Shown: positions 49,301-64,000 of the stretch, piece by piece | How the letters are laid out: the number at the start of each line of letters is the position of its first letter | Numbering within the stretch: position 1 is the stretch's first letter | From: Acanthornis magna | Lineage: Eukaryota > Chordata > Aves > Passeriformes > Acanthizidae | Length of the DNA stretch: 64,000 bases | Assembly: GCA_036785705.1 (NCBI GenBank) | Contig: JAWUZG010000159.1 | Coordinates: 3,596,001 to 3,660,000 of the forward strand | Direction of reading: 5' to 3' | The notes under the pieces: model-generated | Seen by the model: the letters and a program-made list of their open reading frames with translations, nothing else | Databases searched by the model: none | Told to the model about the DNA's origin: nothing | Made by a program: the position numbers and the translations under genes

Positions 49301-52049
49301 ATAATCCATAATACATTGTATTAGGTGGTGATTTTCATCTAGCATCTGCGTAAGAGAAATAGGAGCAAAATATGTTACTATGAGAATTGTATAAAAGTCC
49401 TGTATTTTTGTGATCCTCCACCCTCCTTGGCACTGGATGGTGTTTCGTGCAGTTTTGTTGCCTTGGATATTGTAAATTACCTACACGTGACTTTATTGAG
49501 CCACAAGGTTCATTCACTTACAAACAGTTATCTTTAAAGTAGTTATTTGAAATACTCATACAGAAGAATTAATGAACTTACTTTGTTTGTTCCTTAAATG
49601 GCAGATAGATTTTGATGCCGAAGAAGGAAAATGCTCTGCCTCATCCCAAAATATCACCAAACCCTTTCCAAAACCGCAGATATTACTAATATGCCTACTT
49701 TTAAGTGAGAAAAAACTTTCAGGCTATTAAACCTATTCATTTTCCTGCCCAGGATTAGAGTGTGCTGACAGCTGAACTTGATGAAGTATAAAATTTGCAT
49801 CACTGGAGCTACTGAAACCACGTTTAAGAGAATTACATCGCAATATGTCCTTACCTTTGCTTAATGAACTCATAATACATTTAAAAGCTTAAAATATCCT
49901 TTGATTTATTTTAAAATTTCAGATACAATAGTTTGTCTCTTTCCCCCAGATTTCTTGGGAATGTGACACTCTTTCTCCAGGTGAATGAATAAAAAAAATA
50001 CCATCATTTTAAAATTTAGATTTGCCTCTGGCAAAAGCTCATGGCATACTAGAGCTTGTAGGTACCACTGCTATCAAGCGCTTGCAAGATTGGGCCCTTG
50101 ATCCACTGTGTCATCAGGACAGGAGAACTCTTGAGGAAAGAACCATTACACAGGAGACACTGAATTTTACTGCCCTGAAAATGCTATTTGATGAACGATT
50201 TTAGAGCAGCAGTACCGCTATTTTCAAAAGCTCTAACTTTCTCCATGTGAAATCTATTTTAGGAATATTTGATACTGGGATGAGAACAGCTTTGAAAGAC
50301 TATCAAAATTGAGTTAATAAATAAAAATAAGCTGCTTATATAATATGAATGCAAATAAGAATAATCTTTTTCATTGAAATTGCTATGTGTTTTCAAAAGC
50401 TTACTTTAATGAGGATTTTTGGAGGTTTTTTTTTCATTCCTGCTCTCTCTGCCCCATTTCCATCCTTGACTACAAATCCCATCCAGTTCCTGTGCCTGCA
50501 AGTCTCTTCCTCAGCATTGCTGTTTGTCAAAGCAACTGTCACTGCCAACAGCCCAGCAGTGATGAACAGCCCTGAAGTAACCTGCCAGCAAATGTACCTA
50601 AGATGGGAAGTAGTTTTACTCATTACTTGCAAAGAAAGAACATTTTGAAGCATCCGTGAAGTTTATGAATATGCAATAAAGGAAAGGGCTTGAAAATTGA
50701 ACTGAAGATACTTTATCTGCCCTTTGTCTGTGGGTACAGCCATGGGTTTAAGTACAAACTCTCTGAATTATGAAATAATTCCAACTGATTTGGAGGTTAG
50801 AGGAAAACTTACTCACTGAGTCTGAAGTATTTCAGTATTTAAAATGAACTGGTTCACAACACCACGTGCTGCAAGAGCTCCACAAAATGGGATGTTTCCA
50901 AACAGTCTCCTGAGATGCAAGTCATCTCTGTCGCCTCTCCCGTGGCAGTTTGTTCTGCCTTAATCTCTGCTCTGTCACAGGCTGCCACCGAGGGGATTTT
51001 TTTTCCCTAGAAGTCATAAATTGGCACCAGCTCATGGCTTGGCTGCACAGCCCCGGTGACGGGTTAATTGCTGTATTGGCAGTGGCACTTCTGAGCTGGT
51101 CACTCTCAACGAAGGGACCACACAGAGCTCACACCTGGCTGCCACCACGCCACGGGAACAGCACCTGAGCGGTGGGGAGCAGCCAAAATTACAGCAAAAG
51201 TACAAATGACAAATAGCAGTGACAGTAAAGACATGCACATTCTTTATTGACGTTTCCAGCCTCGTCGTTCCTGACTGTCACCTTCTGCAGGAGGAGGGGT
51301 GTCAGGGTCAGAATATGTGTGCAGTCACTGCTGACAATCCTAGGAAATAGGAAACAATAACTTCCCAACTCAGCACCCTCTGCTTTGGCCTCCACATGAG
51401 ACCCATGTGGGGATCTCCTCTCCAGAGAAAATCTTTCAAAACCTTTGTTTGTCATTAAACATCAACAAACACATCACAAAAAAATAATAATAGTTTATGA
51501 AAAATACCGGTGGCTGGTGCTCCCTCTATCTTCTGAGAGATTAAAATTCTGCATCCCGATACAAAAGAAAACCCTTGACAAATTCAGTATTTTATTTCAA
51601 TTCATTTTTTAAATTGGATTCTTTGGGGGCCAGAAGCTGACATACCATCATAAATTAATCGTATATTTCCAAATTTTATTGCCGTTTCCCAATGTATGCT
51701 TGGCAGCGTTTCCCCTTGGCGAGCGGCAGGGATAACGTGCCATCCCGATTTTATTCCCTACGTCCTTCTCTCGCTCTCTTTGCAGCGATCTGAACACCTT
51801 TGCTTTGTTCCACCTCCTCCTCCTCCTCCTCCTTCCCCCACCTCTCTCTCCAGCTGTCCATCTCTGCAGCCCTCGCAAATTCACGAGTTTTCCTGATCGC
51901 CCTAGAAATCAGCCTCCAGCTGCAGGAGCATGGACGGAATAAATGTCTAAAATTGTCTGTATAAAAGCATGCTCTTTTACCTTCTGGATAGTTTGCTGGG
52001 TGACCTCCCCTTTGCCTCTTGGGCGAGCAGAAGCAAAGGCAACCGACAT
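40335..52049 (-). CDS. SS18L1: SS18-like 1 / CREST, nBAF coactivator (11 coding exons, 402 aa)
   Basis: A calcium-responsive transactivator and subunit of the neuronal BAF (SWI/SNF) complex, required for activity-dependent dendrite growth in mammals. Coding exons in transcript order: 51,981-52,049; 49,269-49,345; 48,544-48,628; 47,551-47,695; 44,835-45,032; 43,687-43,851; 42,690-42,791; 42,190-42,282; 41,414-41,533; 40,565-40,692; 40,335-40,361. The sum is 1,209 nt, 402 residues (human 396), with all junctions in frame. The N-terminal SNH domain (residues 1-77) starts MSVAFASARPRGKGEV and contains MLDENHHLIQC and the LATIADSNQNMQ block that binds BRG1/BRM. The middle is Met/Ser/Asn-rich. The C-terminal third is a QPGY-rich low-complexity activation domain, ending YGYEQGQYGNYQQ. 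The paralogue SS18 is excluded by the 'YQSKGKTAECTQ' stretch and by synteny. The last coding exon encodes only eight residues. Confidence 0.96.
51765..51860. repeat. Pyrimidine-rich tract with (CTC)n in SS18L1 intron 1
   Basis: A C/T-rich stretch with about six CTC/TCC triplets in a row at about 51,813-51,832. It lies about 150 bases inside intron 1 from the first exon. It is simple sequence. Confidence 0.7.
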
Positions 52050-52470
52050 GGTGGGGGTTTTTTATGTGTCTATAATATATCGGTTCCAGGCTCTAATAAT
52101 ATTGTTATTATCTGGCTGCTATTGCCGTGCGAGGATTCTCCGCAGTGCACGGGGAGGGGGGCGGCCGCAGATGGTACGCTCTGCGCCCCGCGAACACCCG
52201 CGGGCGCCGCGCCCCGCGCCGCCGGGCACCGCCCCCGCCGCGCCCCCCCGAGCCCCCGCGGCGGTGGGGCTGGGGCGGCGGCGGCGATTCGGGGCGGGGG
52301 CGGCAGCGGCGGCGGTGTCGCCTCCCCGCCGCCCGCACATGGTGCGGTCCCGGCCGCCCGGGCTCCCGCGGCCTCGGCCGCGCCGCCCGCTGCGCCAACT
52401 GCGTACGCCAGCCGCGTACGCCAAGTGCGCACGCCAAGTGCGCCGGCGCGGGGCCCCTGCGCCAAGTGCC
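52050..52470 (-). promoter_or_regulatory. SS18L1: 5' UTR and CpG-island promoter region of SS18L1
   Basis: The first 90 bases upstream of the SS18L1 ATG are AT-rich (including TATATTATAGA on the minus strand). They are followed by a very CpG-rich block at about 52,140-52,460. The island also forms the distal side of the divergent PSMA7 promoter. Within it, near 52,390-52,470, are several imperfect repeats built on 'tgcgcacgccaag', listed separately. Confidence 0.6.
52414..52431. promoter_or_regulatory. GCGTACGCCAAGTGCGCA motif, copy 1
   Basis: An 18-base word also found 683 bases away at 53,097-53,114, close to the PSMA7 start. It contains TGCGCA-type cores reminiscent of NRF1 half-sites. 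Function is inferred only from its placement in two promoter islands. Confidence 0.5.
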
Positions 52471-52536
52471 CGAGGGGACACCGAGGGGACACCGAGGGGA
52501 CACCGAGGGGACACCGAGGGGACACCGAGGGGACAG
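52471..52536. repeat. 11-bp tandem repeat (cgaggggacac), six copies
   Basis: Six consecutive 11-base units, the last ending in a variant base. It is at the edge of the SS18L1 CpG island, about 40 bases before the CR1 insertion. It encodes nothing recognisable. Confidence 0.95.
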
Positions 52537-52577
52537 GGGACACTGAACGGCTGCTGGACACAGGCCAGGGGAGCCCA

Positions 52578-58099
<5,522 letters not shown>

Positions 58100-58208
58100 T
58101 GAATGAAATGCACCCACTTAGCTGCTTCTTTTTAATTCGAGTGATGGGTTATTCTGTATAGATATGTAGGCATTCCAGTTACTCATACTGTGCTCTCTTG
58201 AGACCTAC

Positions 58209-58214
58209 AATAAA
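58209..58214 (+). terminator. PSMA7: Polyadenylation signal of PSMA7
   Basis: AATAAA 110 bases after the PSMA7 stop codon, followed by a T-rich stretch and 'gtctgttccttgg'. This gives a short 3' UTR, as in mammalian PSMA7. Confidence 0.85.
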
Positions 58215-60258
58215 CCTACTGATTTTTTTTTAAAGCTGTTATTTAAAAAACCCCCGTCTGTTCCTTGGATTTTAATTACCCAGGATGATCTGGTTGGCTA
58301 CAGAACAGCAGCAGTGACCCATTAAAGGACAGAGACTTCGCTTGCATTTTTTTCCCTGGACACTTCACTTTGTTTAATGGTTCTTTCCTGCACTGTCTCA
58401 GTTCTCAGCATCTCCCTTTTTTTTCCTTCAAGGAGCTGTTTTGTGGGTTATGTTATGACCTCAACATAACTAGTATGGAGTTGGGTTTTTTAATTTCGTA
58501 ATGGGCATTTTCAGGGTGAAAGGGCTGGGTCTGGACACAGGCCTTACAGCAGCCTATGACAGCAGGCATGTAGTTTCCTGCTGAAGGACAGGACAGGGAT
58601 GGGGGTTGTGTTTTGGGGTCAGCATGAGAACTTGCTGCTGTAGGCACATCCTCAGGGCAGAGGTGCAGGACCTGGTGCTTCCAGGTCTAGTTAAGAATAT
58701 AGCATTGCTGTTGTGATTGCCCGGGACAGGATTTATACAGCAGGAGCTCAGCTATAGCAAGCGTTACAACAGAGTTGAAGCTCTTCTTTAGTTTCTCCTT
58801 TGATATTTGCCCTCATGCTTCTTCTCTACCCCTTACCCCAGGAGTTGGTTTTAGCTGTTTCCTCATTTCAGAGGAGCCTCGGGCCTCTCCCACTGTGAGC
58901 TCATACTCCCATATCTCAGTACCTGCAGCAATAGGAACAGATGCCCCTTCACTGGAAAAGTTTCTCCATTTGTATTCACCAAGTGGATAGAACCAAACTG
59001 CCCTCGCAAGCAGCTCTTCAGTCTGCTCTTGCACACCCAGAGAGGGTGACGGGGCAGGGCTGGAACAGAGTGGCAGCAGGCACAGCGAGGACTGAATGTG
59101 TCCCAGGAACCTGCAAAAGGCAGTTCAGGTATTTGAGCCTCTGCCCAGGACACTTCAGCTCCGAGGGGCTCCAGGGGGGGATGCTCCAGGCAGCAGAGCT
59201 CACACAGTCCTGGGCTCTCCCACCCCCCAGAGCTGTTTACAGGGAAATGCTGCACAGCAAAGTGGGGGCAGAGGATCCCAGGGGAGTCAAGGACAGGGAA
59301 GCAGCAGTGCTGCTGCTACTCAGGGACACATTAGACCACATCAGCCCGAGGAAGTGTGATCCTGGAATAGCAGGTTCTTTATCAGCCCTTGGACTGGAAC
59401 ACTGAAGTCAAAAAAGCTGTGCTTGGTTCCCTGCTCAAGTCACTACAATTGTTCCCACACACTGGGAATTTTCCATGGGTAAGCTGACAGGGCTGCAGCC
59501 AAGGCCCCAGTGCTCCTGGGGAAGAATTCTCACAGGTAACAAGCCCTGGGGCTGAGCCACAGCCACCAGTCCCCACTGCTCCAGGACATTGGGAGCCAGG
59601 CTCAGCAGCTGGGACAGCCATGGGACACAAACTTCAGCAGCATCAAGGAACAAGGACATGTCTTATGCCTGGGATCTGAAGCTTTACTGTGGAAACAAGG
59701 GAATTGCTCCTCCTCAACTTAAAAAAAGGCACAGTTACACCTGAGTAATGGTGATTACACAAGAGCAATGGGGATTTTTCATCCATCCTCTGCCAGGGAC
59801 ATTGTCTGGCAGTGCAATTCCATCTCCACACTCAGAGCCACAGTGGCTGCTTTGCCAACAGAGAAATTAGAGGCAGAGCAGCTCTGAGTGAGCCCTTTCA
59901 GCACACCCCAGCTCACACAGGTGTGTGCCCAGGTCCTGCAGCAGCAGCAGTGGCACCTGACAAGCTCCTGGGGAGCCCCACCAGCCCAGGCACTCCTGCT
60001 GCCAGGCTGGGGTAACATAACCCTCATTAGGCTGAGTCCCAGCCTGGGAACCAGGGCAAGAGTACAGCGTGCAGCGCCCGGAGTTAGGTGTTTCAGCCCT
60101 CTTCCAATATTGGGTAACACTTCCCAGAGCTGTGCAGCCAGGTTTTCTCCAGCTTGGATGGGAGCCCTGCAAGGACAGGCACCAGAGGAGTTGTAGGGAG
60201 TGATGGTATGGAGCTACGTACAGAACAGAGGTAGAGGGAAACACTAAACATTTACATG
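58215..60258. other. Intergenic stretch between convergent PSMA7 and LSM14B
   Basis: About 2 kb with moderate GC. Several overlapping chance open frames (up to 154 codons) cover 58.8-60.2 kb on both strands, but none has a recognisable domain. No transposon end was identified. Confidence 0.55.
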
Positions 60259-60264
60259 TTTATT
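60259..60264 (-). terminator. LSM14B: Polyadenylation signal of LSM14B (minus strand)
   Basis: TTTATT on the plus strand (AATAAA on the minus), about 1.6 kb beyond the LSM14B stop. The interval 60,265-61,850 would be its 3' UTR. No other AATAAA-type signal nearer the stop looked as good. Confidence 0.55.
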
Positions 60265-61850
60265 ATAATTACAATTTACATTACTCCAAAGAGCAGCCCC
60301 ACTGCTATGTTCTAATTCTCAGCAATAAAGTCCTACAAAAATAAATCCAAGCTTTTACAGTAACCTAGGTCAATGCATAACTAAAAAAACTTGAGCTATG
60401 TAAGGGGTTCAGTCATCAAGGTGCTTTTTCAACAAAATTCCCTACCAACCAAAACGGGACACATGCCTATAGCAATTTAACCCACTTTTTTCATGCAAAC
60501 AAAGGTAACCCCTCCCTCCCAGCCCTCTCCCCACATACAGATTTTTAAAAACAAAAGAAAAACAACTAAACTATTTACAGTATGGGGGTATAGAGGAAAG
60601 AAATTAAACATGCCCATCTGTTAAGCTTCATTATATGGTCTCCCATCCCTAGTTGAATGAAAACATTCCAAAGAGTTCCACCACAGTCTACTAGAGTACA
60701 GAGAACTGTTTGCATTTGGTGCTGCCTCCAGCGAGGTACAAACTGAGGCAACAAAGTCAGAGCTTCAGGTCTCCTTCCCAGACAGTCACTGCTGCCAAAA
60801 ACTCTGCACATGAGTGGGGACATTGACCGCTCACATCCCACACAGTATCCCCATGCTCCAGCCAGGAGCTCCAAGCCTGAGGCACTCCCAGCACCACCCT
60901 ACACCTCGAGGCAGAACCACGGCCCTGTGGTACCTCCAGCCCAGCACCAGCCCACAAACAGCTGTACAGTCAGAAACACTACTACATGATCAACACTCCA
61001 GTATTCCCAAGTGACAATATACACAACTCCTCAGCACCAGGAATCCATTTTTCCAGATACCAAGTGCTACTTCACACCTGCTGCCGAGATCCGTGAGACC
61101 AGCAGCACCAAAGGATCCATTTGGTTACTCAGAACAAATTATAGCTGGTTTATTTCGAGTGAGCTTTGGTTCCATGTTAAAACAGCATGATTTCTCTTCT
61201 CCAGGGTTCAGAAAAGGAGTCTGACTTTGAGCTTAGACTATAGCAGCCTTGAGAGACCCAGAAAGAAGAACTGTGTAAGTTAGTCTGCACTTGAAAAACA
61301 CAAACAAAAAAAAAAGACACCCTGAAGAAGGTACCCCTGAACACATTCCCTCTTCCAAAAAATGTTCCAGCAGACAGTGGCTGGTCCAACGTAAGTCCAA
61401 AATATAAGCAGTAGTACATGAAATTCTGTCACTTGAGCTGAGACAGTAAACAATATGAACCATTTTCCCACGTTAGTGCAGCACTTGGTTTTCTTTCTAT
61501 ATACAGTTTCATTCTCTCAGAAGAGATGTTTGAACCTATTCAGAAAAAAAGGTTGAATTAGATTTCATATGCGGATCTTCTCCCAAGACAAAGAGCAAAG
61601 TTCACACCCCTGTATCAGCTGAGCCCAAGAAATCCACAGAACAATCAGCATGTTAAACACCATGTTAAACCACTCCTATATCCTTGCACCCCCTTACAAA
61701 GATCAATCAGATGCAAAAAGGAATAATTCTTGATATATCCATGAGACTGGAGAGCGAAACAGGCTGCACAGACAGTTCAGGCAACGAGTAAGAGACAAAC
61801 CTGGCTCAGAGAGAGAGTATTTACTCTTGCTAGAGCACTTGCCTCTGAAG
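60265..61850 (-). other. LSM14B: Probable 3' UTR of LSM14B
   Basis: Non-coding and AT-rich, contiguous with the last coding exon up to the candidate polyadenylation signal. No other gene is visible in it on either strand. A long 3' UTR would suit an mRNA under post-transcriptional control (inference). Confidence 0.5.
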
Positions 61851-63211
61851 TTACACTCTGCCAGTACCAGCTCTGTGAGTGGTTTGGTTTCTCCTTGCTG
61901 CTCCACTCCCCCTTCCACCTCGAAATCCACCTCGAAAGCTGCGGCCACGAAGGAACCGTCCAGAAACTCCAAACGTCTCTGTATTGAGCTTCCTTTCCTC
62001 AGCCCACGTGGTGCGCCTGGAACTGAACAAGGCTGAGTTCAGCTTGAACACAAACATTAAAGAGCCACCAGCTCACTTGGTGAGGAAGCGTCGAACCCCT
62101 GATTTTGTTGAGCTGCACTGCAACAAGGATCAGCTGGAGTGAACATGCTCTCAACTCACCCCCTCTGCAGCCCCAGAGCTGAGGGAATCCCTTGTGCTGA
62201 CACCAAAGTGATGTCTCATTTCTCCAGGCACTTGATAACATCAGTGTTGGCAGCGAAAGCTGAAGCTCTCCCTTCGTATTCCCAACATTTAACCTAATGC
62301 ATTTCCACAGCCAGACCTGACCTCTCTGCCCCAGCTCCAGGCTTAGCTCAGCCGTGTCTGCCAGCTGCACCTTCAGCACAGCATGACCCTGATGCCTCCT
62401 CTCCCACAAGCCAGATAAGGAAATTGTTTAAAATCAATGGGTTCAAAGTCAGTACTGGGAAAAAGAAATTGAAATTCCTCTATCATAGTTTAGGCAAGTG
62501 TATCATATCAGCTGAAATGCCTTTTGTTTGATCCCACTGCATGAAGCTTGGTTCACATCACTTGTGAACCACCAAATGCATGGCAATAGTCTCTTCTAAA
62601 ATCTGTTTTGCTCATTTTCTTGCATCCTAAAATTTTTAAATAATTAAACCATACTACATAGATTATGTCTGGAATTTTATGCCTAAGATTCCATTTAAAA
62701 ACCAAGCTTTTGAAAAACACTCACCTAGACTTCAGTTCTGAAGAAATGTTGTCAAAGAAAGACTTGGATTTATCATAATAGCAGTTGGGCCCCAGCAGGT
62801 CCTCCTCTGCATTACCATCATTGTTTTGGGTTGCCACTCCAGGGTCCCCTTTTTCTTCCCCCGTCTCTGCTTTGTCATCTGAAGATAATGAAATGTATTA
62901 CACTTCCTTGAGACACACACTGCAGAGCCATCTGTTCTCTTGCTCCCTCAAACAAGATTTGAGATGTAATCATGCAGTTTCTCAGAACAAGTTTGTCTAT
63001 GCAGTGTTTACTACTAGCTCAGCAATTCATATTTAATGAAGGCACAAACCTTTAAAGTTTAGTTTCTTCTTGAATTCTTTATCAAGTTCCTCTCTGTTGA
63101 ATTGTGCATTTGCACTTTCAAAGTCAAAGTCACCTTCAAACTTTATTGTATTTTCCTTCACAGTAGTTGGTCTGTTTTGTCCTCTAGAACGGTTTCTGGT
63201 TCTCCTGTTTC
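61851..63211 (-). CDS. LSM14B: LSM14 homolog B, C-terminal exons only (partial, 5' end off window)
   Basis: An RAP55-family mRNP protein that represses translation and is prominent in oocytes. Three coding exons are visible in transcript order: 63,050-63,211, 62,725-62,878 and 61,851-62,016. They give about 160 C-terminal residues in continuous frame, stop TAA. The family's motifs appear in the known order: DFDF box ([25 protein letters not shown] block), FFD box ([15 protein letters not shown]), TFG box ([16 protein letters not shown]), then an RGG-type tail ([16 protein letters not shown]) ending AGTGRV. The short tail and its last residues identify LSM14B rather than LSM14A, whose tail is longer. 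The N-terminal LSm domain and Ser-rich region must lie beyond the right edge. The donor after the DFDF exon is GTTTGT, a weak but acceptable site. Confidence 0.92.
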
Positions 63212-63240
63212 CTGAAAGCAGGAGAGTTTAAACACTTGGT

Positions 63241-63336
63241 AACGCACAGGGAGGTTACATGACTTGCTCAAGACCAGAGAAAACCAGGCATAGAACTCAG
63301 GAGATTCTGGCTTCCAGTCCTGTGGTTAGGCCACAA
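63241..63336 (-). mobile_element. MIR-type SINE fossil in an LSM14B intron (reverse)
   Basis: The plus strand reads 'cacagggaggttacatgact', 'tgctcaagacc', 'catagaactcaggag', 'cttccagtcctgtggttagg'. This follows the reverse complement of the MIR core (cacagagaggttaagtgactt-gcccaaggtc ... gaacccagg ... gactccagagtccgtgctcttaacca) block by block. It is an ancient, inactive copy from an amniote ancestor or earlier. Confidence 0.7.
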
Positions 63337-64000
63337 CTCTTTGAAAGCAACTTCTGATTTTGGCTGTAGAAGACACATTACAGCAACACTTTAACTTTCT
63401 GAGCAGCATTCCTAGATGTCAGTCTTACCACTAAGAGTGCATCCAACTTTCCTTCCAGTGTGCAGAGAGGAAGTCAGAACAAGCACTACAGCAAGAAAAG
63501 CTGAGGGAACTGGGGAAAATTATCTTTCCTGTCTGCTCTTCACCTGCAAACACAGCACTGTAATTAGCCTAAAACCTGTCATGATGGCAAAGAGGAGGTC
63601 TCAGAAAATCCAGCAAAAGACTCATCTACCCACAAAGGGAGCTTGTACTTTGTCTAGTTTCTGGTTTCCAGTTGAGATGCTATCCACTCCATTTTGGAAA
63701 AGTCATAACCCCTTCTACACACTAATTCATTTGAAGACCTGAGAATCTGCTGAAGTTTTGTTTCCTGTCTTTTCTCATTTTACTTGGACAGAAACCTCTT
63801 GAATTTCACTTTCTTCTGACCCATGCTTATACTGCCACTTTGAAATGAGAATTCTGCTCTATGGACGTGAGTGTTCCACTAGTTCCTCTCTTTTATAAAA
63901 GCCATGGAGAGTCTTAAACAGGCTGCCTCTCCCAGTAAAAATACTTGAGGTTTCAGAGAAATCCAGTTGCTGCTGCCAAGTCACAGCATTCATTTTTATG
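63337..64000 (-). other. LSM14B intron, no further exon seen
   Basis: Up to the window edge no exon with LSM14B content could be read on the minus strand and no other gene on the plus strand. It is presumed to be the intron upstream of the DFDF exon. Confidence 0.5.

Noticed and set aside
58863..60244. Open frames of 113-154 codons on both strands between PSMA7 and LSM14B
   Set aside because: No domain, no supporting splice sites, and frames overlap on opposite strands.

Overview
This is a vertebrate nuclear window, almost certainly from a bird. Every gene is split by GT-AG introns. Four CR1-type LINE tails are present, the dominant avian/reptilian retrotransposon. Coding GC islands sit in AT-richer spacers, and introns are short. 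The five recognised genes match the block known from human 20q13.33 in order and relative orientation (inverted here): HRH3 (+), MTG2 (-), SS18L1 (-), PSMA7 (+), LSM14B (-). A passerine is plausible from the look of an LTR near 37.8 kb, but I cannot prove the species.

Layout. 1-17.3 kb is gene-free. It holds a CR1 tail at 1.7 kb, a second at 14.4 kb, a gene-less GC-rich island at 15.5-15.9 kb, a pentanucleotide microsatellite and an 89-bp tandem array just before the HRH3 promoter. HRH3 (histamine H3 receptor, three coding exons, 418 aa) occupies 17,453-20,347. Its first intron is largely a 20-bp minisatellite and is, unusually, open and in frame from end to end. 20.3-32.2 kb is the HRH3 3' flank plus a long intergenic stretch with one AT-rich tract. 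MTG2 (mitochondrial Obg-type GTPase, six exons, 402 aa) runs leftward from 36,869 to 32,660. A CR1 tail and a probable solo LTR lie just upstream of it. SS18L1/CREST (eleven coding exons, 402 aa) runs leftward from 52,049 to 40,335.

SS18L1 and PSMA7 are divergent with about 1.1 kb between start codons. That gap holds two GC-rich promoter regions separated by an inserted CR1 tail. An 18-base motif is repeated on both sides of the insertion, and a 9-codon upstream ORF ends on the PSMA7 start codon. PSMA7 (20S proteasome alpha-4, seven exons, 248 aa) spans 53,178-58,099. LSM14B is convergent with it; only its last three coding exons (DFDF, FFD and TFG/RGG segments) lie in the window, and its 5' part is beyond the right edge. 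A MIR-type SINE fossil lies in its intron.

The genes do not form a pathway; they are neighbours held together by ancient synteny: a neuronal GPCR, a mitoribosome GTPase, a neuronal BAF coactivator, a proteasome subunit and an mRNP repressor. All exon junctions were read by hand from the sequence, and every gene model keeps frame through all junctions. I found no new multi-gene system. The most unusual observations are the open in-frame HRH3 intron with its minisatellite, and the structure of the SS18L1/PSMA7 divergent promoter.
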